The translations under genes and the position numbers were made by a program. 64,000 nucleotides of DNA, taken from Noviherbaspirillum autotrophicum. GTDB taxonomy: Bacteria > Pseudomonadota > Gammaproteobacteria > Burkholderiales > Burkholderiaceae_D. Positions 28,717-38,840 of this stretch are shown piece by piece (within the stretch, counting starts at the first letter, position 1; the number at the start of each line of letters is the position of its first letter). The stretch covers positions 1,552,222 through 1,616,221 of the forward strand of contig NZ_JWJG01000028.1 of assembly GCF_000818395.1 (NCBI RefSeq). Reading direction: 5' to 3'. A model generated the notes under the pieces. It was not told the origin of the DNA. It saw only the letters and a list, made by a program, of their open reading frames with translations, and did no database searches.

Positions 28717-29778
28717 ATGAGTCATCTCGATATCCTGCTTCCTTTCGCCCTCCCCCCGGCGGAACTCGCCGCCGATCTTTGCAAGGCCCTGCGTACGCCT
28801 GCGCTTGCCAGCCTCGTTGCCCGCTCAAGAGTCGAGCACGTCCTGCCGCAGGAGGAAACCGCGGAGGGATTCCATCGCGCCTTGCCGCACGAGCGCTGGC
28901 TCGAGCAGGCTTTCCGGGGAAAAGATGCGCCGGAAAGAAACAGCAGCCCGCCGATTGCCCCGGCCTTGATGCGCTCGCTGGGGAATGAGCCTGACACAGG
29001 CCACTGGTTTGTGGTGCAGCCAGTCCACATCCATATTGCGCGAGACCACTTGGTGCTTACCGATACGCGGAAATTAATGCTGCCCGAACAGGAAGCGCGC
29101 GCATTGTTCGATATCGCCGCGCCATTGTTCGACGACTACGGCAAGACGTTGCTTTACGGCGATGCCGGCATCTGGTTTGTCCGCGCCGATGACTGGTGCG
29201 CCTTGCATACCTCGACGCCGGATGCTGCCAGCGGCCACAATATCGATATCTGGATGCCGCGCGGCCCGACCGAACGCGACTGGCGCAAGGTGCAAAACGA
29301 AGTGCAAATGCACTGGTTCAACCACGCCATCAATGAAGCACGAGAAGCGCGTGGCTTGAAACCAGTCAATTCGCTGTGGCTGTGGGGAGGCGCATCAGCA
29401 GATGCCTTGCTGACAAGCCATTACACCAACACATTTAATCTTTCCGACTGGATCAAATCGTTCGGCACTGTCGCCCCGGCGCGCACAACATCGGCTACGG
29501 CGCAGGAAGTCATTGCAGCCAAGCCGCAACGAGGCCTGGTAGTGCTTGACACCCTGCTGGAGCCGGCGCTATCGAACGACTGGTCGCTTTGGCTGGACGG
29601 CATGCACGCGCTTGAGGAGCACTGGTTTGCGCCACTGCTGGAGGCGCTTCGCAGCGGCGCAATCGACCATCTTTCGTTAATTGCAACGCATGACTCTGGC
29701 CTGTCGCAGTTTGCCGTCAGCCGCCTTTCCCTGCGAAAATTCTGGGTAAAACCCTCCCTGGCGCCGCTCTGTTCATGA
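28717..29778 (+). CDS. COG4255-like conserved protein upstream of recJ
   Basis: A 353-residue conserved protein (356 if the in-frame ATG at 28708 is used) of a betaproteobacterial family usually found just before recJ. It is sometimes labelled 'phosphoglycerate mutase' or 'regulatory protein' without proof. Seen: no signal peptide and no phosphoglycerate mutase catalytic motif that I can recognise. Conserved-looking stretches include LLYGDAGIWFVRADDW, VQMHWFNHAINEAREARG and NSLWLWGGA. It ends in an ATGA overlap with recJ, so it is translationally coupled to it, hinting at a role in DNA repair or recombination. Function unknown. Confidence 0.8.
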   Translation: MSHLDILLPFALPPAELAADLCKALRTPALASLVARSRVEHVLPQEETAEGFHRALPHERWLEQAFRGKDAPERNSSPPIAPALMRSLGNEPDTGHWFVVQPVHIHIARDHLVLTDTRKLMLPEQEARALFDIAAPLFDDYGKTLLYGDAGIWFVRADDWCALHTSTPDAASGHNIDIWMPRGPTERDWRKVQNEVQMHWFNHAINEAREARGLKPVNSLWLWGGASADALLTSHYTNTFNLSDWIKSFGTVAPARTTSATAQEVIAAKPQRGLVVLDTLLEPALSNDWSLWLDGMHALEEHWFAPLLEALRSGAIDHLSLIATHDSGLSQFAVSRLSLRKFWVKPSLAPLCS

Positions 29779-31469
29779 CTCGTATTACCACCCGCCCCTT
29801 TTCCTTCCGCACCGCCGAATTGTTGCGCCAGCAAGGCGTGCATCCGGTACTGGCCCGCCTGTACGCGGCCCGCGGATTGACCGATGTGCGCGAACTTTCC
29901 AGCGAACTGGGCGCGCTGATTACCCCGACGGGACTGTTGCATGTCGACGCGGCGGCCGCGTTTCTGGCGGACGCAATCGCGGCGCGAAAAAAACTCGTCA
30001 TCGTCGCCGACTACGACTGCGACGGCGCCACCGCCTGCGCCGTGGCATTGCGCGGATTGCATATGCTGGGCGCGCAGGTCGACTTCATCGTACCGAACCG
30101 CTTTGAATACGGCTACGGCCTGACGCCCGAGATCGTCGAACTGACCGTCAGGGAGAAATCTCCCGACATCATCGTCACCGTCGACAATGGCATTGCCAGC
30201 ATCGATGGCGTGGCCGAAGCCAATCATCGCGGCATCGAGGTTGTCATCACCGACCACCATCTGCCGGGCGATGCGCTGCCCAACGCGCGCGTCATCGTCA
30301 ACCCGAACCAGCCATCGTGCGGCTTTCCCAGCAAGAACCTGGCCGGCGTGGGCGTGATGTTTTACGTGCTGCTGGCACTGCGCGCTGAAATGCGCAAGCG
30401 TGGCATCTTCGATGCGCAGACGCAACCCAAGCTCGATACCCTGCTCGATCTGGTCGCCCTCGGCACCGTCGCGGATGTCGTCAAGCTCGATGCCAATAAC
30501 CGGATCCTGGTCGCCCAGGGCATCAAGCGCATGCGTGCCGGGCGCATGCAGCCCGGTGTTGCCGCACTCTTTCGCGCCGCAAGCCGGGAAGCAAGGCGCG
30601 CCACGCCGTTCGACCTCGGCTTTGCACTTGGTCCGCGCCTGAATGCGGCGGGCCGGCTGGCCGACATGTCGCTTGGCATCGAATGCCTGACCACCGACGA
30701 CGAAGGCCGCGCCTGGGCCATCGCGCAGCAGCTCGACGCGATCAACCGCGAGCGGCGCGACATCGAAGCGGAAATGCAGGATACGGCGCTGCTGCTGCTC
30801 GACACCTTCAATCCGCAGGATAAGACCACCATCAGCGTGTTCGACCCGTCGTGGCATCAGGGCGTGATCGGCATCGTCGCATCGCGTCTGAAAGACAAGT
30901 TCTACCGCCCCACCATCACCTTCGCTCCCGGCGGCGAGGGTCTGATCAAGGGTTCCGGCCGCTCGATTGCCGGCTTCCATCTGCGCGATGCATTGGACCT
31001 GGTATCCAAGCACGCCCCGAGCGTCATCACGAAGTTTGGCGGCCATGCGATGGCGGCCGGCCTGACCATCCGCGCCGAAGCGTTCGACGCCTTCGCCGCC
31101 GCCTTCGAAGCGGTGGGCCGCGACTGGCTCACGCAAAACCAGCTCGAACGCGTGATCGAAACCGACGGCCCGCTGGAAGAAGCTTATTTCTCCACGCAGT
31201 TCATCGAATTGCTCGACGGCCAGGTATGGGGCCAGGGATTCGCGCCGCCGGTATTCTGTGACGAGTTTCGCGTGCTGAACCAGCGTGTCCTGAAGGAAAA
31301 ACACCTGAAGCTGATGCTGGAAAAGGATGGCCGCCGCTACGACGCGATCTGGTTCGGCCACGCCGACAGCCTGCCAGATCGAGCGATGGTGGCGTACCGG
31401 CTGGATGCCAATGAATACAACGGCGTCACGCGCGTGCAATTAATGGTCGAGCACGCACAGCCGGTCTGA
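29775..31469 (+). CDS. recJ: Single-stranded-DNA-specific exonuclease RecJ
   Basis: 5'-3' ssDNA exonuclease of the RecFOR recombination and mismatch repair pathways. 564 aa, normal length. Seen: the DHH-family motifs VADYDCDGATA (motif I), VDNGIAS (motif II), ITDHHLPGD (the DHH motif III) and VNPNQPSCGFPSKNLAGVGV (motif IV), then the DHHA1 region with KGSGRSIAGFHLRDAL and FGGHAMAAGLTI, and a C-terminal OB-like domain. It overlaps the upstream conserved gene by 4 nt. About 135 bp separate it from prfB. Confidence 0.97.
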   Translation: MTRITTRPFSFRTAELLRQQGVHPVLARLYAARGLTDVRELSSELGALITPTGLLHVDAAAAFLADAIAARKKLVIVADYDCDGATACAVALRGLHMLGAQVDFIVPNRFEYGYGLTPEIVELTVREKSPDIIVTVDNGIASIDGVAEANHRGIEVVITDHHLPGDALPNARVIVNPNQPSCGFPSKNLAGVGVMFYVLLALRAEMRKRGIFDAQTQPKLDTLLDLVALGTVADVVKLDANNRILVAQGIKRMRAGRMQPGVAALFRAASREARRATPFDLGFALGPRLNAAGRLADMSLGIECLTTDDEGRAWAIAQQLDAINRERRDIEAEMQDTALLLLDTFNPQDKTTISVFDPSWHQGVIGIVASRLKDKFYRPTITFAPGGEGLIKGSGRSIAGFHLRDALDLVSKHAPSVITKFGGHAMAAGLTIRAEAFDAFAAAFEAVGRDWLTQNQLERVIETDGPLEEAYFSTQFIELLDGQVWGQGFAPPVFCDEFRVLNQRVLKEKHLKLMLEKDGRRYDAIWFGHADSLPDRAMVAYRLDANEYNGVTRVQLMVEHAQPV

Positions 31470-31605
31470 CGCCGCCGGCATGGCTTTTCTGACATTGCCC
31501 GCCGCGTGGCTCGGGGCCCTTTTTCCGTTCCTATCCGTCCGCCCGCGCGGCATTCCCCGCTTTTGCTCGGGTATAATGTAAGGTTTGATTGCAGAAGAGT
31601 TCATC

Positions 31606-32710
31606 ATGGAAGCAGAACGTCTCAATTCCCTGTCAGCCCTGCTCGCGGACCTGTCGACCCGCGCAGCCGAATTACGGAGGTATCTTTGACTTCGATGTGA
31701 AGTCGGAGAAACTCGAACAAGTCAACGCCGAGCTGGAAGATCCCAACGTCTGGAACGACCCGAAACGCGCCCAGGACCTCGGCAAGGAAAAGAAATCGCT
31801 GGAAGCGATTGTCCACACCCTCACCAAGATCGACAACGACCTGCGCGACACCAGCGACCTGTTTGCGATGGCGCGCGAAGAGCAGGACGAAGACACCCTG
31901 GTCGCGATTGAAAGCGATACCGAGGAGCTGAAGAAGCTGCTCGAAGGCATGGAGTTCCGCCGGATGTTTTCGAATCCGATGGACCCGAACAACTGCTTCA
32001 TCGACATCCAGGCCGGCGCCGGCGGCACCGAGGCCCAGGACTGGGCCTCGATGCTCATGCGCCAGTATCTGCGCTATTGCGAACGCAAGGGCTTCAAGAC
32101 TGAAATCTTGGAAATATCCGAGGGCGAAGTCGCCGGCATCAAGACCGTCACCATCAAGGTCGAGGGCGAATACGCCTACGGCTTCCTGCGTACCGAAAGC
32201 GGTGTGCACCGCCTCGTGCGCAAGTCGCCGTTCGACTCCGCCAACGGCCGCCATACCTCGTTCTGCAGTGTGTTCGTGTATCCGGAAGTGGATGAATCGA
32301 TCGAAATCGACATCAATCCGGCCGATGTGCGTACCGATACCTTCCGCGCATCCGGCGCCGGCGGCCAGCACATCAACAAGACCGACTCCGCGGTGCGCCT
32401 GACGCACGCGCCGTCCGGCATTGTCGTGCAATGCCAGAACGACCGCAGCCAGCACCGCAACCGCGCGGAAGCCTGGGCGATGCTGAAATCGCGCCTGTAC
32501 GAGCTCGAACTGCGTAAGCGCATGAGCGAACAGCAGAAGATGGAAGACGCCAAGACCGACATCGGCTGGGGTCACCAGATCCGCTCCTACGTGCTCGATC
32601 AGTCGCGCATCAAGGATTTGCGCACCAACCACGAGGTCGGCAACACCAAGGCCGTGCTCGACGGCGACCTGGACGATTTCATCGCCGCCTCGCTCAAGCA
32701 AGGTGTGTAA
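31606..32710 (+). CDS. prfB: Peptide chain release factor 2 (programmed +1 frameshift)
   Basis: Class I release factor for UGA and UAA. The coding sequence is split: codons 1-27 from ATG 31606 to CTT 31684-31686, then in-frame TGA at 31687-31689. Skipping one base (T at 31687) continues at GAC 31688 to the stop at 32710, giving 367 aa, the normal RF2 size. Seen: the SPF stop-codon recognition motif in [15 protein letters not shown] and the GGQ peptidyl-hydrolysis motif in [17 protein letters not shown]. The frameshift provides the known autoregulation by RF2 level. A TATAAT at 31572-31577 may be the -10 box. lysS follows 39 bp later. Confidence 0.97.
31676..31690 (+). promoter_or_regulatory. 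prfB +1 programmed frameshift site
   Basis: GGAGG (31676-31680) acts as an internal Shine-Dalgarno-like stimulator directly before TAT CTT TGA C. The slippery CTT codon is followed by the in-frame TGA (31687-31689), and the ribosome can slip +1 onto TTT and read GAC. This matches the canonical prfB element. Confidence 0.96.
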
Positions 32711-32749
32711 GCGCTCATCGATATTCACAATACAGACCGTTTCATATTC

Positions 32750-34276
32750 ATGACCAACCAAAACGAACAACTGACTCCGGCCCAGGACGAGAATTCGATC
32801 ATGGCCGAGCGCCGTGCGAAGCTGGCCGCGATCCGCGAACAGGGCGTCGCCTTCCCCAACGATTTCCGCCCCTCGCACAAAGCCGCAGACCTGCACGAGC
32901 GCTATGGCGAGCTGAACAACGAACAGCTGGAAGCCGATCCGGTCAAGGTGCAGGTCGCCGGCCGCATGATGCTCAAGCGCGTGATGGGCAAGGCCTCGTT
33001 CGCCACCATCCAGGACGCATCCGGCCGCAAGGCGGATGGCCGCATCCAGCTCTACATCACCAACGATAACGCCGGCGAAGCCACGCACGCGGCGTTCAAA
33101 CACTACGACCTGGGTGACATCCTGGGTGCGGAGGGCACGCTGTTCAAGACCAAGACCGGCGAGCTGTCCGTGAAAGTGACCGGCCTGCGCCTCTTGACCA
33201 AGTCGCTGCGCCCGCTGCCCGACAAGTTCCACGGCCTGTCCGACCACGAAACCCGGTACCGCCAGCGCTACGTCGATCTCATCATGAACGAAGAGACGCG
33301 CCGCACCTTCCGTGCGCGCACCGCCGCCATGTCGTCGATGCGCCGCTTCATGGCAGAGCACGGCTTCATGGAAGTGGAAACGCCAATGCTGCACCCGATT
33401 CCGGGCGGCGCGGCGGCCAAGCCGTTCGTCACGCACCACAATGCGCTCGACATGCAGATGTTCCTGCGCATCGCGCCCGAGCTGTACCTGAAGCGCCTGG
33501 TGGTCGGCGGTTTCGATCGCGTGTTCGAAGTCAACCGTAACTTCCGTAATGAGGGCGTGTCGCCACGCCACAATCCGGAATTCACGATGATGGAGTTCTA
33601 CGCCGCCTACGTCGATTACAAGTGGCTGATGGACTTCACCGAAGCAGTGATTCGCCAGGCTGCAGTCGATGCGCACGGCACCGCATGCCTGACTTATCAG
33701 GGCCGCGAACTCGACCTGTCCAAGCCGTTCCATCGCCTGACGATTGTCGGCGCAATCAATAAATTCGCGCCGCACTACACGAACGAGCAGTTGCACGACG
33801 CCGCCTTCCTGCGCGCCGAGCTGAAGAAGTTCGGCGTCAATCCGCTGGCGAACGCCGGCCTCGGCGCGCTGCAACTGGCGCTGTTCGAAGAAACTGCGGA
33901 ATCGCAGTTGTGGGAGCCGACCTACATCATCGACTACCCGGTCGAAGTGTCGCCGCTGGCACGCGCCTCCGACACGGTGCCGGGTATCACCGAGCGTTTC
34001 GAGCTGTTCATCACCGGCCGTGAAATCGCCAACGGTTTCTCCGAGTTGAACGACGCGGAAGACCAGGCCGCTCGCTTCCAGGCTCAGGTGGCCGCCAAGG
34101 ACGCCGGCGACGAGGAGGCGATGTACTACGACGCAGACTACATCCGTGCGCTCGAGTACGGCATGCCACCGACCGGTGGTTGCGGTATCGGCATCGACCG
34201 TTTGATGATGTTGATTACCGATTCACCAAACATCCGTGACGTGATTCTGTTCCCGCACCTGCGCCGCGAAGATTAA
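32750..34276 (+). CDS. lysS: Lysyl-tRNA synthetase (class II)
   Basis: Charges tRNA-Lys with lysine. 508 aa, cytoplasmic. Seen: N-terminal OB-fold anticodon-binding domain (residues about 60-170, with [19 protein letters not shown]), class II motif 1 near [20 protein letters not shown], motif 2 [21 protein letters not shown], and motif 3 [20 protein letters not shown] close to the C-terminus. It follows prfB, a conserved order in many proteobacteria. No clear Shine-Dalgarno is visible before ATG 32750. A strong hairpin follows the stop. Confidence 0.98.
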   Translation: MTNQNEQLTPAQDENSIMAERRAKLAAIREQGVAFPNDFRPSHKAADLHERYGELNNEQLEADPVKVQVAGRMMLKRVMGKASFATIQDASGRKADGRIQLYITNDNAGEATHAAFKHYDLGDILGAEGTLFKTKTGELSVKVTGLRLLTKSLRPLPDKFHGLSDHETRYRQRYVDLIMNEETRRTFRARTAAMSSMRRFMAEHGFMEVETPMLHPIPGGAAAKPFVTHHNALDMQMFLRIAPELYLKRLVVGGFDRVFEVNRNFRNEGVSPRHNPEFTMMEFYAAYVDYKWLMDFTEAVIRQAAVDAHGTACLTYQGRELDLSKPFHRLTIVGAINKFAPHYTNEQLHDAAFLRAELKKFGVNPLANAGLGALQLALFEETAESQLWEPTYIIDYPVEVSPLARASDTVPGITERFELFITGREIANGFSELNDAEDQAARFQAQVAAKDAGDEEAMYYDADYIRALEYGMPPTGGCGIGIDRLMMLITDSPNIRDVILFPHLRRED

Positions 34277-34299
34277 GCAAGGCACACCGAAAAAAATGA

Positions 34300-34329
34300 C
34301 AGAACGGGACCTCAAGGGGTCCCGTTCTG
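34300..34329. terminator. Hairpin downstream of lysS
   Basis: A perfect 12-bp inverted repeat (CAGAACGGGACC ... GGTCCCGTTCTG) with a 6-nt loop lies 23 nt after the lysS stop. On the plus strand no U-run follows. On the minus strand the stem is followed by TCATTTTTT. It probably ends or stabilises the lysS transcript and may stop antisense transcription. Confidence 0.6.
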
Positions 34330-34505
34330 CCGTTAACGCAGCCAGCACGTTTACCTTTCCTGCCCTGCATTTGACACACAGCAAACGTCGTTACAAAGCC
34401 TTACACCTGACACACTAATCGCCTTTTCTTGGCTGCCATCAGCTTCGATAATTATTCCATGCAAGTCGACGATTCCCGTCGCAGAAAGAGTAACAGGAGC
34501 AAGAC

Positions 34506-35201
34506 ATGGAAAATAACAATACGACAAGACGCATTCACCCGCTGGTTGGCGGCGCAGCCATCTCCGTCATCCTGGTCAGCCTGACCGGCGTGGCAGCCAT
34601 CACTGGCCTGCTCCCGAATTCCCACAGCACGAACTCGCCGGAATCGGCAACTGCGACCACGGCCCCCGCTGCCGGCGCCAATACGCTTGCCGCGGCTATC
34701 CCGGGATCGACGGCTCCGGCCGCTCCCCTGGCCAGATCCGATGCCGACGACATGAAGTCTGCGCCGGCGCAGCAGCATAGCCCCACGCAGCGTACCGCCA
34801 GGGCCACGCATGCGCAGCCACGCCATGCCTATGCATCGGAACAGGTTGCCCAGGCACCGGCAATTTGCACCAGCTGCGGCCGCGTCGAATCGGTGCAGGC
34901 ACTCCATCAGCAAGCCAAGCCGAGCGGCGTCGGCGTGGTCGCCGGTGCAGTACTGGGCGGCGTACTGGGAAACCAGGTCGGCGGAGGCAACGGCCGTGCA
35001 CTGGCGACGGTGGCCGGCGCTGTCGGCGGCGGCTATGCCGGCAATGAAATCGAAAAGCGCAGCCGCGCCACAACTTCGTATGAAGTGCGGGTGCGCATGG
35101 AGGACGGCAGCGTTCGCGCCTTCCCGTATGCGCAACAACCGGGCTGGAGCGTTGGCGACCGCGTGCGCGTGGTCAACGGCCATCTGGCGGAACGCGCCTG
35201 A
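34506..35201 (+). CDS. Glycine-zipper (2TM) envelope protein
   Basis: A 231-residue protein anchored by one N-terminal hydrophobic helix (HPLVGGAAISVILVSLTG, about residues 12-37) with no lipobox Cys. Next comes an about 90-residue Ala/Ser/Pro-rich linker, then a CTSCGRVESVQ motif. A glycine-zipper 2TM region follows (GVGVVAGAVLGGVLGNQVGG and ALATVAGAVGGGYAGNEIEK), then a C-terminal domain YEVRVRMEDGSVRAFPY. The CxxCG-VESV plus glycine zipper plus basic tail is the SlyB/Rick_17kDa-like arrangement seen in many betaproteobacterial envelope proteins. It probably binds or stiffens the envelope; precise role unknown. Good RBS AGGAGCAAGAC upstream. Confidence 0.8.
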   Translation: MENNNTTRRIHPLVGGAAISVILVSLTGVAAITGLLPNSHSTNSPESATATTAPAAGANTLAAAIPGSTAPAAPLARSDADDMKSAPAQQHSPTQRTARATHAQPRHAYASEQVAQAPAICTSCGRVESVQALHQQAKPSGVGVVAGAVLGGVLGNQVGGGNGRALATVAGAVGGGYAGNEIEKRSRATTSYEVRVRMEDGSVRAFPYAQQPGWSVGDRVRVVNGHLAERA

Positions 35202-35224
35202 GGAACTGAACGATATGCAGAAAT

Positions 35225-35251
35225 AAAAAAGGCGGCACAGCCGCCTTTTTT
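35225..35251. terminator. Bidirectional intrinsic terminator between the glycine-zipper gene and iscX
   Basis: GGCGGC-ACA-GCCGCC stem (35231-35245) flanked by six A on the left and six T on the right, giving U-runs on both strands. It ends the plus-strand gene at 35201 and the minus-strand isc operon ending at 35276. Confidence 0.92.
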
Positions 35252-35275
35252 ATTTTCCACGCTCCGAGAGGTGGG

Positions 35276-35470
35276 CTATTTCGCTTCTTCGATCCAGGCC
35301 ATTTGGATTGCTTCCAGAACCTTTTCGCCGCCACGCTGGGGGTCGTCGTCGAACTCGTCCATCCCTACCACCCAGTTGTGCAAATCGACGAAGCGCACCG
35401 TCAACGGATCGACGTCGGGATACTTGTCGTGCAATTCTTCCGCAATGCGCGTGATGTCTGCCCATTTCAT
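35276..35470 (-). CDS. iscX: Fe-S cluster assembly protein IscX
   Basis: Small acidic adaptor of the ISC system that binds IscS and iron (IscX/YfhJ). 64 aa, exactly the family size. Seen: MKWADITRIAEELHDKYP start, PLTVRFVDLHNWV, an acidic patch MDEFDDDP, and C-terminal LEAIQMAWIEEAK. The reading frame is open further upstream through fdx, but ATG 35470 matches the family start and is preceded by GAGGGGGCCGATC. Last gene of the isc operon, 11 bp after fdx and just before the shared terminator. Confidence 0.95.
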   Translation of the reverse strand: MKWADITRIAEELHDKYPDVDPLTVRFVDLHNWVVGMDEFDDDPQRGGEKVLEAIQMAWIEEAK

Positions 35471-35481
35471 GATCGGCCCCC

Positions 35482-35820
35482 TCAGTGATTCTCGCTGACC
35501 TGATTGATCGTATATTTCGGAATCTCGACGACCAGGTCTTCGTCCCCTACCAGCGCCTGGCATGACAGGCGGGACGTGGCTTCCAGCCCCCATGCGCGGT
35601 CGAGCAAATCTTCTTCCTTTTCTTCCGCCTCGTCGAGCGAATCGAAGCCCTCGCGCACGACCACGTGGCAGGTAGTGCATGCGCACGATTTTTCGCAAGC
35701 ATGTTCGATCTCGATGTCGTTTTCCAGCAAGGCGTCGCAAATCGACTTGCCCTTCGGCGCTTCGATGACTGCGCCTTCCGGGCAAAGAGTGGCATGAGGG
35801 AGGACTACGATTTGTGGCAC
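35482..35820 (-). CDS. fdx: ISC-type [2Fe-2S] ferredoxin
   Basis: Electron donor for Fe-S cluster assembly on IscU. 112 aa. Seen: the adrenodoxin-type ligand set Cys42, Cys48, Cys51 and Cys87 (HACEKSCACTTCHVV and RLSCQAL), the same positions as in E. coli Fdx, plus the extra Cys46 also present there. The acidic helix DEAEEKEEDLLDRAWG is the partner-binding surface. About 50 bp lie between the hscA stop and its start, and iscX follows. Expressed from the isc operon. Confidence 0.97.
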   Translation of the reverse strand: MPQIVVLPHATLCPEGAVIEAPKGKSICDALLENDIEIEHACEKSCACTTCHVVVREGFDSLDEAEEKEEDLLDRAWGLEATSRLSCQALVGDEDLVVEIPKYTINQVSENH

Positions 35821-35869
35821 GTTCTAACCTTTATAAACAATCGATCAATGACAGCAGTTCAGTTTTGTA

Positions 35870-37735
35870 TCAGGTGATTTCGTCGAGCTTCTTGCCGGAT
35901 AACGCGGCACGCACGCTGCGATCCATCCTGCGCGCAGCGAATTCTTCGGTGCCCCTTGCCAGCGCATCGACGGCCACCTTGATGGCGAGATTGTCGTCGC
36001 CGCTCTCCTTCTGGCGGACGCTTTCCATCAGTGCGAGCACGGCGGACTTTTCTTCGTCCGACAACAAATCGCCATCGGCCTCCAGTGCCGACTGCGTCGC
36101 CAATAGAATGCGCTCGGCCTCGACCTGCTCTTCGCGCAATGCGCGCATCTTCATGTCCACCTCGGCCGAGGTGAACGACTCCTGCAGCATCTTGGCAATC
36201 TCGTCGTCGCTCAAACCATACGCCGGCTTGACGGTGACCGATGCCTCCACGCCGGAATGCTGTTCGCGCGCCGACACCGACAGCAAGCCGTCGGCATCGA
36301 CCTGATAGGTAACGCGGATGCGCGCCGCTCCCGCAGCCATTGGAGGAATGCCGCGCAGCTCGAATTTCGCCAGCGATCGGCAGTCGCTCACCAGTTCGCG
36401 CTCGCCCTGCACCACATGGATCGCCATCGCGGTCTGGCCATCCTTGAAAGTCGTGAACTCCTGCGCCCGCGCACACGGAATGGTCGAATTGCGCGGGATC
36501 ACCTTTTCCACCAGCCCGCCCATGGTTTCGATGCCGAGCGACAGCGGAATCACATCCAGCAGCAGCCAGTCGTCGCCTGCCGCACGGTTCCCCGCCAGGA
36601 GGTTGGCCTGAATGGCCGCGCCCAGCGCCACCACCTTGTCCGGATCGATATTAGCCAACGGAATCGTCTTGAAGAATTCGCCGACAGCCTTGCGGATATG
36701 CGGCATGCGCGTGGCGCCGCCGACCAGCACCACCCCGTCGACATCCTCCACCGTCAGGCCTGCGTCGCGCATCGCCTTGCGGGTCGGCGTTATCGTCTTG
36801 GCTACCAGATGCTGCGTAATCTGCGCAAAGGTTTCCGCCGTCAAGGTCAGGCGCACCTCTTCGCCCGAGGTCAGCACCGCGTCGATATGCGTCTCGCCCT
36901 GGGTTGACAGCAATTCCTTGGCTTCACGCGCCTTCACCATCAAGATGCGCGTGTCCTTGTCGGACAGCGGCGCGAGCCGCGCCTGCTCGATCATCCAGCA
37001 CATGAGGCGATGATCGAAATCGTCGCCACCCAGCGCCGAGTCGCCGCCCGTCGCCAGCACCTCGAACACGCCCTTGGTCAGCTTCAGGATTGAAATATCG
37101 AAAGTGCCCCCGCCCAGGTCATAGACCGCGAACACGCCTTCGGAGGCGTTGTCCAGCCCGTATGCAATCGCCGCCGCAGTCGGCTCGTTCAGCAGCCGCA
37201 GGACATTCAGCCCGGCCAGCTTCGCCGCATCCTTGGTGGCTTGGCGCTGCGCATCGTCAAAGTAGGCGGGTACGGTGATTACAGCGCCGACCAACTCGTC
37301 GCCCAGCGCATCTTCCGCGCGCTGGCGCAAGGTAGCCAGTATCTCGGCAGATACTTCCACAGGGCTTTTCACGCCGGCGACAGTCTTGATCTGCACCATG
37401 CCCGGCGCATCGACGAAATCGTATGGCAGGTTTTCCGCGTAGGCGATGTCCTTCAAGCCGCGTCCCATGAAGCGCTTAACCGACACGATCGTATTCTTCG
37501 GGTCAGTCGTCTGCGCCGCCTGCGCCTTGTAGCCGATGTTTGCATGGCCGTTCGGCAGATAGCGCACGATCGACGGCAGCAGGGACCGGCCTTCCTCGTC
37601 GTTCAGGACTTCCGGAATGCTGCTGCGTACCGTCGCAACCAGCGAATTGGTGGTGCCCAGATCGATGCCCACCGCCAGCCGATGCTGGTGCGGCGCGGTG
37701 GACATGCCGGGTTCGGAAATTTGCAGGAGTGCCAT
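35870..37735 (-). CDS. hscA: Fe-S assembly chaperone HscA (Hsp70 family)
   Basis: Specialised Hsp70 ATPase that acts with HscB to promote cluster transfer from IscU. 621 aa, normal. Seen: ATPase phosphate 1 motif [16 protein letters not shown] (about residues 23-38), phosphate 2 motif [13 protein letters not shown], adenosine motif [18 protein letters not shown], linker and substrate-binding domain with [16 protein letters not shown]. It lacks the long acidic C-terminal tail of DnaK, as expected for HscA. Located between hscB (80 bp upstream) and fdx. Confidence 0.97.
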   Translation of the reverse strand: MALLQISEPGMSTAPHQHRLAVGIDLGTTNSLVATVRSSIPEVLNDEEGRSLLPSIVRYLPNGHANIGYKAQAAQTTDPKNTIVSVKRFMGRGLKDIAYAENLPYDFVDAPGMVQIKTVAGVKSPVEVSAEILATLRQRAEDALGDELVGAVITVPAYFDDAQRQATKDAAKLAGLNVLRLLNEPTAAAIAYGLDNASEGVFAVYDLGGGTFDISILKLTKGVFEVLATGGDSALGGDDFDHRLMCWMIEQARLAPLSDKDTRILMVKAREAKELLSTQGETHIDAVLTSGEEVRLTLTAETFAQITQHLVAKTITPTRKAMRDAGLTVEDVDGVVLVGGATRMPHIRKAVGEFFKTIPLANIDPDKVVALGAAIQANLLAGNRAAGDDWLLLDVIPLSLGIETMGGLVEKVIPRNSTIPCARAQEFTTFKDGQTAMAIHVVQGERELVSDCRSLAKFELRGIPPMAAGAARIRVTYQVDADGLLSVSAREQHSGVEASVTVKPAYGLSDDEIAKMLQESFTSAEVDMKMRALREEQVEAERILLATQSALEADGDLLSDEEKSAVLALMESVRQKESGDDNLAIKVAVDALARGTEEFAARRMDRSVRAALSGKKLDEIT

Positions 37736-37815
37736 TAGAATTTTTACTCTGTCAGTTCATTGGCGCGCGCAACAGGCGGGCGAATCGAAATCGGACTGAA
37801 TGATAGCCCAGGAAC

Positions 37816-38331
37816 TCATCCTTCGATATGTTCGAAGATATGCCCGATCTCCGTCGAAAACTTTTCGAGAAACATCAGCTTGCGCACGCCATGCGCAGCC
37901 TCGGCAAAATCTTGCGCATCCAGTTGTTCGCCGATTTTCCTCACTTCCGCCTTGCGGGCGCCTTGCAGCTCCGCGTTCAGCGCTTCCAGCGCATCGATAT
38001 CCCTGGCTGCCTTCGCCTCTTCCAGCGCTTCGCGCCATTCCATCTGCTGCATCAGGAATTCGCCGGGCATCGCGGTGTTCGACTCTGTTTGCAAATCGAT
38101 GCCGTTCAGCTCGCACAGGTAGGCCGCCCGCTTGTACGGATTCTTCAGCGTCTGGTACGCCTCGTTGGCACGCGTGGCCCACTGCATGGCGACACGCTTT
38201 TCGGTATCGGTCGCGTTGATGAATTTGTCGGGATGAACGCGGTTCTGCACCTCGCGATAGGCCTTGTCCAACGCCGCCATATCCGTATCAAAACGCTGCG
38301 GCAGGTGGAACAGCTCGAAGTGATTTTGCAT
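37816..38331 (-). CDS. hscB: Fe-S assembly co-chaperone HscB (J-protein)
   Basis: J-domain protein that brings IscU to HscA and stimulates its ATPase. 171 aa. Seen: N-terminal J domain with FELFHLPQRF and the HPD motif at residues 33-35 (NRVHPDKF), then NEAYQTLKNPYKRAAYLCELNG typical of HscB, and the C-terminal three-helix IscU-binding domain with MEWREALEEAK. A predicted minus-strand terminator lies immediately upstream (38348-38373), so its expression may be lower than that of iscRSUA or need a second promoter. Confidence 0.97.
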   Translation of the reverse strand: MQNHFELFHLPQRFDTDMAALDKAYREVQNRVHPDKFINATDTEKRVAMQWATRANEAYQTLKNPYKRAAYLCELNGIDLQTESNTAMPGEFLMQQMEWREALEEAKAARDIDALEALNAELQGARKAEVRKIGEQLDAQDFAEAAHGVRKLMFLEKFSTEIGHIFEHIEG

Positions 38332-38347
38332 GGCTATTTAAAACAAA

Positions 38348-38373
38348 AGCCTGCTCATTGATCGACAGGCTTA
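38348..38373 (-). terminator. Intrinsic terminator inside the isc operon, between iscA and hscB
   Basis: On the minus strand AAGCCTG ... CAGGCTT forms a 7-bp stem with a 12-nt loop and is followed at once by TTTTGTTTT. A second short hairpin (CCCCG, 6-nt loop, CGGGG at 38397-38412) lies just upstream of it. It is placed 88 bp after the iscA stop and 16 bp before the hscB start, so it would attenuate hscBA-fdx-iscX. Confidence 0.72.
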
Positions 38374-38461
38374 TCTGAAATCTCAGGCTGCGCCACCCCC
38401 GCATATACGGGGAATGACGAACCAAACAAGCACAAAGGCTCTTTATGACGGCGATATTCGC

Positions 38462-38785
38462 TCAGATACTGAAACTTTCTCCGCAGCCGCACTCGTTCTT
38501 GACGTTCGGGTTGTTGAACTTGAAGCCTTCGTTCAGTCCCTCGCGCGCGAAGTCGAGTTCGGTGCCGTCGATATACGGCAGGCTCTTCGGATCGACGAAC
38601 ACCTTCACACCGTGCGATTCGAACACCATATCGTCCGGCGCGCTCTCGTCCACATATTCCAGCTTGTACGCCATGCCGGAACAGCCGGTGGTGCGTACGC
38701 CAAAACGCAGGCCCACACCCTTGCCGCGGCGTTCGATATAACGGTTGATATGCTTTGCTGCTTTTTCGGTCAATGTGACTGCCAT
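38462..38785 (-). CDS. iscA: Iron-sulfur cluster assembly protein IscA
   Basis: A-type carrier that receives clusters from IscU and delivers them to targets. 107 aa, as in E. coli. Seen: the three invariant cysteines Cys35 (TTGCSGMAY), Cys99 and Cys101 (NECGCGESF), and the IscA core [16 protein letters not shown]. 55 bp downstream of iscU in the isc operon, followed by a terminator-bearing gap before hscB. Confidence 0.97.
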   Translation of the reverse strand: MAVTLTEKAAKHINRYIERRGKGVGLRFGVRTTGCSGMAYKLEYVDESAPDDMVFESHGVKVFVDPKSLPYIDGTELDFAREGLNEGFKFNNPNVKNECGCGESFSI

Positions 38786-38840
38786 AGTGCCTTACCACCT
38801 TTCGCAATGCCATTCCGGCACGCAGGCCGGAACTCCAAAA

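Noticed and set aside
29421-31439. Open frame of about 670 codons on the minus strand
   Set aside because: Antisense to recJ; no motifs.
31622-33874. Open frame of about 750 codons on the minus strand
   Set aside because: Antisense to prfB and lysS, both firmly identified.
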